Assembly: GCA_040381215.1 (NCBI GenBank) | Contig: JBEIHO010000004.1 | Coordinates: 1-64,000 of the forward strand | DNA length: 64,000 bases | Reading direction: 5' to 3' | Origin: SZUA-430 sp040381215 | GTDB taxonomy: Bacteria; Pseudomonadota; Alphaproteobacteria; Micropepsales; Micropepsaceae | Part shown: positions 15,619 through 24,166 of the stretch, piece by piece | Layout of the letters: the number at the start of each line of letters is the position of its first letter | Position numbering within the stretch: the first letter of the stretch is position 1 | Made by a program: the position numbers and the translations under genes | The notes under the pieces: model-generated | The model's input: only the letters and a program-made list of their open reading frames with translations | Database searches by the model: none | What the model was told of the DNA's origin: nothing

Positions 15619-16419
15619 TCAGCGCCCCTTGTAATCGCCCGGGCGCTTCTCGAAGAACGCATCGATCGCCTCGCCGTGATCTTCCGTGTGGTGCGCAAGC
15701 GCCTGCATGGCAGCCGACAGTTCCATGATGTTGTCGAAGCTCACCGCCTGCCCCTCGCGCAGCAACTTCTTTGTCATGCGCAGCACGTCAGGCGGCTGTT
15801 GTGAAATCTTGCGGGCAAGCTTCATCGCCTCGTCGGCAAGGGTCGCCCCGGGAACCACGCGTGACACAAGCCCCCAGCCCAGCGCGGTCTGCGCATCGAT
15901 CGTGTCGCCCGTGTAGAGAAGCTCCGACGCCCGCGCCATGCCAATGACGCGCGGCAGCAGCCAGGCCCCGCCATCGCCCGGGACAAGCCCGATCTTGAGG
16001 AATGTCGCCCCGAAGATCGCCGTATCAGCCGCAATCCGCATATCGGCGAGACACGCGACGTCGTTGCCAAGACCGATGGCCGGACCATTCACGGCGGCAA
16101 TGACGGGCACCTCGATGTTCCACACGCTGCGAACGATGCGATGGATACCCGTTCGATACCGCTCGCGAATGGCAACGCCGGGCCCCGCGAAAGCCCCCGC
16201 GCGATCCTTCATGGCCTTGACGTCGCCGCCGGCCGAGAAGGCCTTCCCGGCCCCCGTGAGGATGACCGCCCTGACCGCGCGATCCGCATTGATCCGCGCC
16301 GCCGCAGCCGCAAACGCATCCCCGTCACCATCCGCGCCCAGGGGGTTGCGGCTCTCGGCGCGGTTGATGGTCAGGACCACCACCGGTCCATGCGTTTCAT
16401 AAAGCAACACTTCGTTCAT
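15619..16419 (-). CDS. Enoyl-CoA hydratase/isomerase (crotonase)-family protein
   Basis: A 266-residue crotonase-fold protein. The first oxyanion segment KAFSAGGDVKAM and the second, AVNGPAIGLGNDVACLADMRIA, are intact. At the positions of the two catalytic Glu residues of classical enoyl-CoA hydratase it has LGNDV (Asn-Asp) and PGDGGAWLLPRVIG (Asp). This suggests a member other than a standard hydratase, such as an isomerase, hydrolase or decarboxylase-like protein. I chose the ATG at 16419, supported by an AGGGG-type site; the frame is open ten codons further. Acts on an acyl-CoA, with neighbouring acyl-CoA dehydrogenase genes. Confidence 0.88.
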   Translation of the reverse strand: MNEVLLYETHGPVVVLTINRAESRNPLGADGDGDAFAAAAARINADRAVRAVILTGAGKAFSAGGDVKAMKDRAGAFAGPGVAIRERYRTGIHRIVRSVWNIEVPVIAAVNGPAIGLGNDVACLADMRIAADTAIFGATFLKIGLVPGDGGAWLLPRVIGMARASELLYTGDTIDAQTALGWGLVSRVVPGATLADEAMKLARKISQQPPDVLRMTKKLLREGQAVSFDNIMELSAAMQALAHHTEDHGEAIDAFFEKRPGDYKGR

Positions 16420-16577
16420 CTCTGGCCCCTGGTTTTCGCGCCTGTTCACCGGACCGTAACCGAGGCCTTGCCGAAAACAAGCCCCGGAAAAGACCTGCGG
16501 GCTTCAACCCGGACCGACCCAATATTCCTTAACGGCTCTCATGCAAGAATGTCAGCGAGCGGAAGCAGACACCAGGC

Positions 16578-18032
16578 ATGAGCGCAACCATTCAACAGGC
16601 AGCAAGGACCGGCGCGAAGCCTCAGGCCGCGCTGTCGCCCGCGCGCGCGGCCCGGCTCGAATTCGAGCAACTGCGCCTTGCCGAGCGCAACCTGCGCCCG
16701 ATGCTCTACTCGCTCCCGGTGATCGGGGCGCTGACAGGCGTTCTGCTCGCAGCCTGGATCAATCCCGCCCATCTGGTCGCCTGGTACCTCGCCCTCTGCG
16801 GCGCTTCTGCGCGCTTCTGGTTCTCCGAAAAACTGCTCGAGCACCAGACCCTGCCGCCCGACAAGGTGCGGCGCTGGCATGACGATCTTGCCTGGACCCT
16901 CGCCGCCGTAAACACGGTCTGGATGTTCCCGCAATTCGCCTTCTACGACGCGAGCAGCGAAACCGGGCAGATGCTTCTGTTCCTCATCGCCTGCTGCAGC
17001 CTGGCGTGCCTGCTGGTGATGGTCGCCTCGAGCGAGCGCATGCTCTGGGCGACGATCATGCCGATCGGCAGCGCCATGACCATTCCGCCGCTCATGCAGG
17101 GCGAGCCGGTTCAACTGGCCCTCGCCGCACTTGGACTTGGCCTTTCGATCTACCTCGCCCACGTCGCAGGCAACATCCACCGCGGCGCCCGCGACCTGTT
17201 CATGACGCGGGAAGACAAGAACGAGCTGATCGAACAACTGGCTGCCGCCAAATTCGAATCCGACACAGCCCGCCAGCGCGCCGAGGCCGCAAGCCTCGCC
17301 AAATCCGAATTCCTCGCCAACATGAGCCACGAACTGCGCACGCCGCTGAACGCGATCCTCGGCTTTTCGGAGGTCATGCAGAAGCAGATCTTCGGCTCGC
17401 TCGGATCCCATCAATATGTCGAGTACACCGGCCACATCAACGACAGCGGCCGACACCTTCTTGGCCTGATCAACGAAATCCTCGACCTCGCCCGCATCGA
17501 ATCGGGCCGCGTGATCCTCAGGCCCGTCGACCTCGACATTCGCGCATGCGTGCGCACATCCCTGCGCGCGTTCGAACTGGTAGCCGCCGAGAAGAATGTG
17601 CGCCTTGAAAGCGAATTCGACCGAAACCTCCCGCTGCTGCATGCCGACGAGCGCGGCGCCCACCAGATCCTGCTGAACCTCGTGTCGAATGCGGTGAAGT
17701 TCACGCCCGCAGGCGGCACGGTGACGGTCTTCGCGCGGCCTCTGCCATCCGGCGAACTCGACATCGGCGTGCGGGACACCGGCGGCGGCATCGATCCGGC
17801 CGACGTCGAGGCCGTATTCGCCGGCTTCGGCCGCGGACGTCATGACATCACGGCGCAGAAGAAGGGAGCGGGCCTCGGCCTGCCCATCGTGAAGGGCCTG
17901 GTCGAGGCGCATGGCGGCAAGCTGCTGCTGCAAAGCGACGTCGGCCAAGGCACGACGATCACATGCCGCTTCCCGCGCGAGCGGGTCACTGCATCACAGC
18001 CGGCACCCGCACGCCTTGCGCCTACGCACTGA
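16578..18032 (+). CDS. Membrane sensor histidine kinase, PleC/DivJ-like transmitter
   Basis: A 484-residue kinase. Hydrophobic segments between about residues 41 and 196 form a multi-pass membrane sensor without a recognisable periplasmic ligand domain. A coiled coil (about 212-245) leads to a HisKA domain with SHELRTPLNAILGFSEVM, phospho-acceptor His251. The HATPase domain has the N box LLNLVSNAVKFTPAGG, G1 DTGGGI and G2 GAGLGLPIVKGL. The H-box context and the FGSLGSHQYVEY segment are close to the PleC/DivJ group of alphaproteobacterial kinases, which act on single-domain regulators such as DivK. No response regulator is adjacent, so it is an orphan. Partner assignment is inferred. Confidence 0.93.
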   Translation: MSATIQQAARTGAKPQAALSPARAARLEFEQLRLAERNLRPMLYSLPVIGALTGVLLAAWINPAHLVAWYLALCGASARFWFSEKLLEHQTLPPDKVRRWHDDLAWTLAAVNTVWMFPQFAFYDASSETGQMLLFLIACCSLACLLVMVASSERMLWATIMPIGSAMTIPPLMQGEPVQLALAALGLGLSIYLAHVAGNIHRGARDLFMTREDKNELIEQLAAAKFESDTARQRAEAASLAKSEFLANMSHELRTPLNAILGFSEVMQKQIFGSLGSHQYVEYTGHINDSGRHLLGLINEILDLARIESGRVILRPVDLDIRACVRTSLRAFELVAAEKNVRLESEFDRNLPLLHADERGAHQILLNLVSNAVKFTPAGGTVTVFARPLPSGELDIGVRDTGGGIDPADVEAVFAGFGRGRHDITAQKKGAGLGLPIVKGLVEAHGGKLLLQSDVGQGTTITCRFPRERVTASQPAPARLAPTH

Positions 18033-18043
18033 CAGCAGGCACG

Positions 18044-18079
18044 AAAAAGGCGCCGGCCCCGAAAACCGGAACCGGCGCC
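18044..18079 (-). terminator. Rho-independent terminator of the minus-strand acyl-CoA dehydrogenase operon
   Basis: GGCGCCGG (18049-18056) and CCGGCGCC (18072-18079) form a perfect 8-base stem. On the minus strand it is followed by a run of five T, the classical intrinsic terminator layout. It lies 20 bases after the end of the dehydrogenase at 18099 and 12 bases past the end of the convergent histidine kinase gene. Confidence 0.75.
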
Positions 18080-18098
18080 AGCATCAGGACAAGGCAGC

Positions 18099-19229
18099 TC
18101 AGGCGGCTGCGGCGTAGCGCCTGAGATGGTGATCGACATTGCCGAACATCGTGTCGATCATGGTCAGGCGCTTGAAATAGTGCCCGACGCTCAGCTCATC
18201 GGTCATGCCCATGCCACCATGCAGCTGAACAGCCTGCTGGCCGATGAAGCGACCAGCCTTGCCCACCTGCACCTTCGCCGCCGATGCAGCCTTGCGGCGC
18301 TCGGCGTCGGACGCATCAAGCTTCAGCGTCACCATGAAGGTTGTCGACACCGACTGCTCGTAGTTCATGAACATGTCGACCATGCGATGCTGCAGCACCT
18401 GGAACTTGCCGATCGGAACGCCGAATTGCTTGCGCGTCTTGCAGTATTCCGTGGTGGTGTCGTTGAGCACCTTCATCGCGCCGATCGCCTCGGCCGACAG
18501 GGCAGCGATGCCTTCATCCACCACGCGCTCGACCAGCGGCAGCCCGTTATCGACCTCGCCGATCACGGCATCAGCGCCCACCGCGACGTTCTCGAACGTC
18601 ACTTCCGAGGCGCGCAACCCGTCAACCGTCGGATAGTCGCGGCACGAAACGCCCTTCGCCTTCTTGTCGACGATGAACACCGACACGCCCTTCGCGTCGC
18701 GCTGGCCACCCGACGTGCGCGCGGTCACGACCAGCGTATCGGCCCACGGTGCACCAATGACAACGGCCTTGTGGCCGTTCAGGACATAGCCTGCACCTGA
18801 CTTCTTCGCCGTCACGGCAAGGTCGGCCAGGTTGTAGCGGCCCTGCGGTTCAGCGAAGGCGAAAGCGCAGACGCGCTTGCCCTCGATGATCTCGGGAATG
18901 TACTGAGCCTGCTGCGCCTTGCTGCCACCATGGCGCAGGAAGCCGCCAGCCAGAACGATCGTGCCCAGGAACGGCTCGACCACGAGGCCACGGCCGAACT
19001 CTTCCATGATGATCATGGTCTCGATCGGCCCGCCGCCAAGACCGCCATGGTCCTCGGCGAACGGAGCAGCCAGCAGGCCCAGCTCGGCGAATGTCGCCCA
19101 GTTCTCGGGCTTCCAGCCCGCCTCGCTGCGGATGATCCCGCGGCGACCATCGAACGTGTAGTCGTTCTGCACGAATTTCTGCACGCTGTTGCGCAACAGG
19201 TTCTGTTCTTCAGTGAATGAAAAGTCCAT
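18099..19229 (-). CDS. Acyl-CoA dehydrogenase, possible second subunit
   Basis: A 376-residue acyl-CoA dehydrogenase-fold protein starting MDFSFTEEQNLLRNSVQKF, with FAFAEPQGRYNLADL in the middle domain and LHGGMGMTDELSVGHYFKRL at the FAD-binding C-terminal site. The IYEGT-type catalytic segment is replaced by TMFGNVDHHLRRY. It is the downstream gene of a pair with the 397-residue dehydrogenase at 19272 (42-base gap). Unequal-length adjacent pairs like this are known to form alpha2beta2 enzymes in steroid side-chain degradation (FadE26-FadE27 and ChsE1-ChsE2 types), so a heteromer is plausible. Steroid substrate is not shown. Confidence 0.9.
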   Translation of the reverse strand: MDFSFTEEQNLLRNSVQKFVQNDYTFDGRRGIIRSEAGWKPENWATFAELGLLAAPFAEDHGGLGGGPIETMIIMEEFGRGLVVEPFLGTIVLAGGFLRHGGSKAQQAQYIPEIIEGKRVCAFAFAEPQGRYNLADLAVTAKKSGAGYVLNGHKAVVIGAPWADTLVVTARTSGGQRDAKGVSVFIVDKKAKGVSCRDYPTVDGLRASEVTFENVAVGADAVIGEVDNGLPLVERVVDEGIAALSAEAIGAMKVLNDTTTEYCKTRKQFGVPIGKFQVLQHRMVDMFMNYEQSVSTTFMVTLKLDASDAERRKAASAAKVQVGKAGRFIGQQAVQLHGGMGMTDELSVGHYFKRLTMIDTMFGNVDHHLRRYAAAA

Positions 19230-19271
19230 GTGGGGTTCCGGCTTGTTTGCTGTTGTATGTTGTCGGGCAGC

Positions 19272-20465
19272 TCAGAGGCCAAGCACCATCTTGGCGATGA
19301 TGTTCCTCTGGATTTCATTGGACCCGCCATAGATCGACGTCCGCCGCGTCAGGAAATAGTTCTGCGACGCGCCATGCGCATAGTCCGGTCCCGGCACGTA
19401 CTCGTTCGTGGCCTTGTCATGGGCGAACGGACGATAGGGATTGCCGTAATAGGCGATCGCCTCGAGCGTGAGCTCGGTCAGACGCTGCTGGATATCGGTA
19501 CCGCGGATCTTGAGGATCGACGCCTCCGGCCCGTGCCCACCCTTTGATTCATTGGCCAGCGTGCGCAGCTCGGTGTACTCCAGCGCCAGCAGGTCGACTT
19601 CCAGCTCCGCAACAGAGCGGGCGAAGAACTCGTCACCGATCAGCTTGCGGCCTTCGCCATCCGGCTCGGCACCGGCCAACTGCTTGAGGCGTGCAACGCC
19701 GCGCTTGGACCGCGCCACGCCTGCAATGCCGGCGCGCTCGTGGCCCAGCAGGAACTTGGCATAGGTCCAGCCTTCATTCTCCTTGCCGATCAGGTTGGCG
19801 ACCGGCACGCGGACATTGTCCAGCCACACTTCGTTGACCTCATGCGCGCCGTCCATCGTGATGATGGGCCTGACCGAGACACCGGGCGTCTTCATGTCGA
19901 TCAGCAGGAACGAGATGCCTTCCTGCTGCTTGGCGCCCGGATTGGTGCGCACGAGGCAGAAGATCCAGTCGGCATATTGCGCCAGCGTCGTCCAGGTCTT
20001 CTGGCCGTTGACGACATAGTGGTCGCCGTCACGCACCGCCGTCGTCTTGAGCGAGGCAAGGTCCGAACCCGCACCCGGCTCCGAATAGCCCTGGCACCAC
20101 CAGCGCTCGCCCGACAGGATCTTGGGCAGATGATCCTTCTTCTGCTCCTCGGTGCCGAACGTGTAGATCACGGGCCCCACCATGGCCAAGCCAAAGGGCA
20201 GCGTCATCGGCGTGTCGGCGGCCGCACATTCCTCGCCGAAGATGTACTTCTGCGTCGCTGTCCAGCCGGTGCCGCCATACTGCTGCGGCCACGACGGCGC
20301 CACCCAGCCCTTCTTGAACAGGATCTTGTGCCAGGCCAGGAAATCTTCCTTGGTCTTGAACTCGCCGCGCGATTTCCCCTTGAGGTCCTGCGGGTAGCTC
20401 TCAGCGATGAACTGGCGAACTTCCTTCCGGAAAGCCTCGTCGGCCGGTGTGAAGGCGATATGCAT
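19272..20465 (-). CDS. Acyl-CoA dehydrogenase, possible first subunit
   Basis: A 397-residue acyl-CoA dehydrogenase with WCQGYSEPGAGSDLASL and TWTTLAQYADWIF in the middle domain and a C-terminal IYGGSNEIQRNIIAKMVLGL. It is similar in layout and motifs to the dehydrogenase at 14003 and is followed on the same strand, 42 bases later, by a shorter dehydrogenase, forming a likely two-subunit enzyme. No CoA ligase or thiolase lies next to it, so the pathway cannot be read from context. Its start faces the DUF1289 gene across 114 bases. Confidence 0.92.
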   Translation of the reverse strand: MHIAFTPADEAFRKEVRQFIAESYPQDLKGKSRGEFKTKEDFLAWHKILFKKGWVAPSWPQQYGGTGWTATQKYIFGEECAAADTPMTLPFGLAMVGPVIYTFGTEEQKKDHLPKILSGERWWCQGYSEPGAGSDLASLKTTAVRDGDHYVVNGQKTWTTLAQYADWIFCLVRTNPGAKQQEGISFLLIDMKTPGVSVRPIITMDGAHEVNEVWLDNVRVPVANLIGKENEGWTYAKFLLGHERAGIAGVARSKRGVARLKQLAGAEPDGEGRKLIGDEFFARSVAELEVDLLALEYTELRTLANESKGGHGPEASILKIRGTDIQQRLTELTLEAIAYYGNPYRPFAHDKATNEYVPGPDYAHGASQNYFLTRRTSIYGGSNEIQRNIIAKMVLGL

Positions 20466-20579
20466 GTTGCTGTTTCCTGCTTTGCAAAACTGCCCGAATT
20501 GCGCGGGATGATAGCGTCGCGCCCTGAGGATTCAAACAGCATCTTGTGGCGCAGTAGCGCGTCCATTAACAAGGCGCGC

Positions 20580-20798
20580 ATGGTTGGATCGGTTGAAAGC
20601 CCTTGCGTGAAGGTGTGCGCGATTGACGCTACGACAGGCTGGTGCCTGGGCTGTGGCAGGTCGATGCGCGAGATTGCGGGCTGGTCCAGCCTGCCACCGG
20701 AAACGCGCAGCGCCATCATGGCTGCGCTCGACGATCGCAAGGCGCAGATCCCCGACCGGCAAGCCCGCGCCCGCTCCCACAGGTTGCCCGGATCATGA
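20580..20798 (+). CDS. DUF1289-family small Cys-rich protein
   Basis: A 72-residue protein with the DUF1289 pattern: SPCVKVC then GWCLGCGRSMREIAGW, a Cys-x3-Cys-x8-Cys-x2-Cys set (Cys9, 13, 22, 25) likely to bind a metal ion or Fe-S centre, followed by WSSLPPETRSAIM. The ATG at 20580 has AAGG just upstream, and the four-base ATGA overlap with the following MOSC gene shows translational coupling. DUF1289 proteins are widespread and unassigned. It is easily missed because a much longer antisense frame of the dehydrogenase reads into it. Confidence 0.85.
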   Translation: MVGSVESPCVKVCAIDATTGWCLGCGRSMREIAGWSSLPPETRSAIMAALDDRKAQIPDRQARARSHRLPGS

Positions 20799-21337
20799 CA
20801 CAGCCCCGCGTCCTCGCCGTCTGCAAGAGCCCCGGCCACACGATGTCCAAGCCCCGCACCGACAGCGTGCGCCTCATCGAAGGCCTCGGCATCGAGGGCG
20901 ACGCCCACGCAGGCGCGACCGTCAAGCACCGCTCCCGCGCCGCCAAGGACCCCACCCTGCCCAACCTGCGGCAGGTCCACCTGATCCACACCGAACTCTT
21001 CGACGAACTCAAGGCGAAGGGCTTTTCGGTCGATCCCGGCCAGATGGGCGAGAACATCACCACGGCCGGCATCGACCTCCTGTCCCTGCCCCGCGGCACC
21101 AGGCTCAGGCTCGGCGAACAGGCGGTCGTGGAACTCACGGGCCTGCGCAACCCGTGCTCGCAGATCGACGGCATCCAGCAAGGCCTGATGGAAGCCGTAC
21201 TCGAGCGCAGGTCCACGGGCCTCGTACGCAAGTCCGGCGTCATGGCCATCGTGGTCGCCTCAGGCGCCGTGAAGGCCGACGACCCGATCACGATAAGCTT
21301 GCCAGCTCACCCGCACGAACCCCTGAAGCCCGTCTGA
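20795..21337 (+). CDS. MOSC domain protein
   Basis: A 180-residue single MOSC domain protein: LGIEGDAHAG near the start, QVHLIHTELFDEL, MGENITTAGIDL, and ELTGLRNPCSQID with the conserved Cys (about residue 121) that binds the molybdenum cofactor sulfur in the MOSC family (molybdenum cofactor sulfurase C-terminal-like, as YiiM). It could act in Moco-dependent reduction of N-hydroxylated compounds or in cofactor handling; substrate unknown. Its ATG overlaps the DUF1289 stop, so the two are co-translated. A hairpin follows before the DUF4153 gene. Confidence 0.92.
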   Translation: MTQPRVLAVCKSPGHTMSKPRTDSVRLIEGLGIEGDAHAGATVKHRSRAAKDPTLPNLRQVHLIHTELFDELKAKGFSVDPGQMGENITTAGIDLLSLPRGTRLRLGEQAVVELTGLRNPCSQIDGIQQGLMEAVLERRSTGLVRKSGVMAIVVASGAVKADDPITISLPAHPHEPLKPV

Positions 21338-21387
21338 CGGCAAGGCGCGTAAACAGCCCATGGTGGCCCCGCGACAGCTGGTGTAAT

Positions 21388-21413
21388 CTGCCCGCGTCTC
21401 AGGGAGCGGGCAG
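21388..21413 (+). promoter_or_regulatory. Hairpin presenting the ribosome site of the DUF4153 gene
   Basis: CTGCCCGC (21388-21395) and GCGGGCAG (21406-21413) form a perfect 8-base stem. The loop GTCTCAGGGA holds the only Shine-Dalgarno-like stretch, and the ATG follows two bases after the stem. It may control translation of the gene at 21416, or act as a weak terminator for the MOSC gene. Confidence 0.4.
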
Positions 21414-21415
21414 TA

Positions 21416-23170
21416 ATGAGCAACAGTCACGACACTTCGGGCACAACACTCCTTGCAAGCCGCCTCGCGATCGGCCTGGCGCAAGGTGCCGCGCTCTATT
21501 TCCTGCTCGACATGCTCGACGGCAAGCAGCTCGCCTTCACGCGCACCTGGCCCTACACGGCCCTGGTCCTGACGGCGGCCCTGTTGCCCTTCGCCTGGCT
21601 CGCCTCTTACGGCACCATGCGCATCACCACGCTCGTCGCCTGGACCCTGGGCATCATCGCCACGATCACCGCTGCAAGCCATCATGCGGCATGGATGGAC
21701 ACAGGCAAGGACGGCTCGGAGAACCTCGCACTCTTCTTTCCCCTGGCTGCCGCACTTTTCATTGGCCACCACCTCGTCGCCGCCGCCGACCGCGATCGCA
21801 GGCTTGTCGCCAATTACGCCAGCTATTTCGACATGGGCTGGAAGGACGGCGTGCAGCTGGCACTCAGCCTGGCCTTCCTTGGCGCTTTCTGGTTGCTGCT
21901 CTGGCTCGGCGCCAGCCTGTTCGACCTGATCGGCATCACCTTCATCGAGGAACTGATCACCAAGCGCCCCTTCGTGTTCCTCGCCTCGGCCTCGGTCTTC
22001 GCGCTGGCCGTCCACATCACCGACACGCGCATGTCGCTGGTCATCGGCGCCCGCACCATTGCCTTGATCCTGCTGAGCTGGCTGCTCCCCCTGCTCGCCC
22101 TCTTTGCCTGGGCCTTCCTCGCCAGCCTGTTCTTCACGGGGCTCGCCCCGCTCTGGGCCACCGGGCGGGCCACGGCGCTTCTCGTCACGGCGGGCGCTGC
22201 CCTCGTGATCCTAATCAACGCGAACTACCAGGACGGCGATGACGAACGCCTGCCGCCGGGCGTGCTCAAGCTGTCGGTCCGCGCCGCCGCCCTCGCGCTC
22301 GTTCCCATCGCGGGCCTTGCCTTCTATTCGATCTGGCTGCGCGTGGGTCAGTACGGCCTGACGCCGGAGCGCGTCATCGGCCTCGCCATCGTCGGCGTGG
22401 GCTGCATCTACGCCGCCGGTTATGCGCTGGCAGCCCTCTGGCCCGGACGCTGGATGCAGCCGCTGCAACCCACCAATATCCTCGCGGCCTTTGCATGGGT
22501 CGGCCTGATCGTGGGCATGATCACCCCGCTTGCCAGCCCGACGCGCCTGTCGGTCAACGACCAGGTGAGCCGTCTCCTCGCGGGCACGACGCTGCCCGAC
22601 AAGTTCGACTTCGACCTGCTGCGCTTCAACACCGGCCGTTACGGCCTCGACGCCCTGAACCGCCTTGCCGCCGACCGCGGCTCACCGCAGCGCGTCGTCA
22701 TCGCCGATGGCGCCGCAGCCGCCCTGAAGCGGACGACCCCAGTACCCAAGCCCAGCGAAGACGCGATGACCGCCGACACCTTGCGCAAGGGCATCACGGT
22801 GTTTCCCGCGGGCAGCACCCTGCCCGACAGCCTCCTGACGCAGGACTGGACCGCCAAGGGCGCCAATCCGCTCGAGAACTGCGTGCGCAATGCCACCAAG
22901 CCGCAAGGCTGCCAGGCTCTTCTGGCCGACATCGACAGCGACGGGCGCGTTGACGTCCTCTTGCGCCAGAACCATTGGTCCATCATCGCCCTCGGTCAGG
23001 AACCCAGCGGCACCTGGATCCAGCGCGGCACTTTCCAGACCGGCCAGTGCGGCGCGCCCACATTCGATTTCTCGAGCCCCGGCGTCAGCCTGGCCCCGCC
23101 GCGCCCCAGCCAGATGGAACTCGACGTCAACGGCCAGCGCTTCCAGCTGAACCCGTCGTGCAATCCCTGA
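21416..23170 (+). CDS. DUF4153 multi-pass membrane protein
   Basis: A 584-residue membrane protein with about ten to twelve hydrophobic segments over the first 380 residues and a soluble C-terminal part of about 190 residues. Motifs typical of DUF4153 proteins are GWKDGVQLALSLAFLGAFW, FIEELITKRPF and YGLTPERVIGL. The soluble tail has Cys residues in ENCVRN, QGCQAL, GQCGAP and PSCNP, consistent with a periplasmic disulfide-bonded domain, and ADIDSDGRVDVLL, which resembles an EF-hand/FG-GAP-like calcium loop. Function of the family is unknown. It follows the MOSC gene by 78 bases. Confidence 0.85.
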   Translation: MSNSHDTSGTTLLASRLAIGLAQGAALYFLLDMLDGKQLAFTRTWPYTALVLTAALLPFAWLASYGTMRITTLVAWTLGIIATITAASHHAAWMDTGKDGSENLALFFPLAAALFIGHHLVAAADRDRRLVANYASYFDMGWKDGVQLALSLAFLGAFWLLLWLGASLFDLIGITFIEELITKRPFVFLASASVFALAVHITDTRMSLVIGARTIALILLSWLLPLLALFAWAFLASLFFTGLAPLWATGRATALLVTAGAALVILINANYQDGDDERLPPGVLKLSVRAAALALVPIAGLAFYSIWLRVGQYGLTPERVIGLAIVGVGCIYAAGYALAALWPGRWMQPLQPTNILAAFAWVGLIVGMITPLASPTRLSVNDQVSRLLAGTTLPDKFDFDLLRFNTGRYGLDALNRLAADRGSPQRVVIADGAAAALKRTTPVPKPSEDAMTADTLRKGITVFPAGSTLPDSLLTQDWTAKGANPLENCVRNATKPQGCQALLADIDSDGRVDVLLRQNHWSIIALGQEPSGTWIQRGTFQTGQCGAPTFDFSSPGVSLAPPRPSQMELDVNGQRFQLNPSCNP

Positions 23171-23178
23171 CCGGCGAT

Positions 23179-24036
23179 CTACGGTGTCCCCCGCTCTCCC
23201 GCCGCCATCGCACGCAGGGCGGGCGCAAGGACTTCAAGCGGCTCGGCCAGGATGATGTCGAAGAAGGACTTCATCAGGCGGCAGGTCTTCTGGGCCGCCC
23301 CGGTATCCTCATCACCGCTGCCTGACAGCAGCGTTTCGATCTCGTTCGGCGAGACACCAGAGGATTGCGACGCCAGCGCAAAGATCTGCGCGGCGAGTAC
23401 CTGAAACGGCTCCTGCGCCAACCGCGGCACATCGGGATCGGACGGCGTGCGAATGATGGCCATCACAAGCATCTGCTGGCGCGCGACAAGTTCGGGACTG
23501 AGCCTCTCCTCGATGTCGCCGCGGATACGCCCCAGCGCCAGATCCCGGCACGTCGCCGGATCGCCCGCGACCTCCAGGTGCGACAGCGCATCCCGCTGCA
23601 GCGCATAATAGTCCCGGACCAGTTCGTCGCTCATCGACGCCACCTTGTCGGCCGCATGCGACAGCACCTGCGAGACCGCGTTGCGCCTCACTTCATCCTC
23701 GCTGCGACCTTCCTCGCGGTCACGCTGCACCAGCGTGACAAGGCGCTCATAGAGCGCATCTTCCGCCGGCCTGATGCGACCCACCGGCTTCAGCGCCTCG
23801 ATATAGGGACTGACGGCGTTGACCGGCACCTCTGCCGAAAAGCGCATGGCGCTGAGCGGCCAGCCCGTGATCACCATCACCGCGATCAGCGCACCCGCCA
23901 ACCCGCCAAGGCCGGCCAGGCGCAACGTGGGCCAGGCAGGCCCCACATAGCGCACATAAGCCCAAGAAAGCCCCCAGGCGAGGGCGCCCGCAGCAAGCGC
24001 GGAAACGGCTACAATGATGATGGCTGCTGCTTCCAT
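23179..24036 (-). CDS. Membrane-anchored protein of unknown function
   Basis: A 285-residue protein with two hydrophobic segments at the N-terminus (AAIIIVAVSALAAGALAWGL and LGGLAGALIAVMVITGWPL), followed by about 210 mainly helical residues probably in the periplasm. Acidic and basic heptad-like stretches run through 90-160, and there are Cys residues in ATCRDL and KTCRLM. No known domain recognised. I use the ATG at 24036; a GTG four codons earlier is possible. It is convergent with DUF4153 and divergent from the LOG-family gene. Confidence 0.6.
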   Translation of the reverse strand: MEAAAIIIVAVSALAAGALAWGLSWAYVRYVGPAWPTLRLAGLGGLAGALIAVMVITGWPLSAMRFSAEVPVNAVSPYIEALKPVGRIRPAEDALYERLVTLVQRDREEGRSEDEVRRNAVSQVLSHAADKVASMSDELVRDYYALQRDALSHLEVAGDPATCRDLALGRIRGDIEERLSPELVARQQMLVMAIIRTPSDPDVPRLAQEPFQVLAAQIFALASQSSGVSPNEIETLLSGSGDEDTGAAQKTCRLMKSFFDIILAEPLEVLAPALRAMAAGERGTP

Positions 24037-24166
24037 GGCCCCGTACACCCGGCTTGTTGCGTCTTTGCACCAAGGCTGACGACCCCGAAAGGCTTCGTCA
24101 ACTCTCTCCCGTCACTACTTGTGGTAGGCATTGGTTTCATCTTCTTCCGCAGGAAAGAGCGCGCGC

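Noticed and set aside
20623..22242. 539-residue plus-strand frame across DUF1289, MOSC and DUF4153
   Set aside because: Out of frame with all three; it spans their boundaries and is Arg/Pro/His-rich, typical of a shadow.
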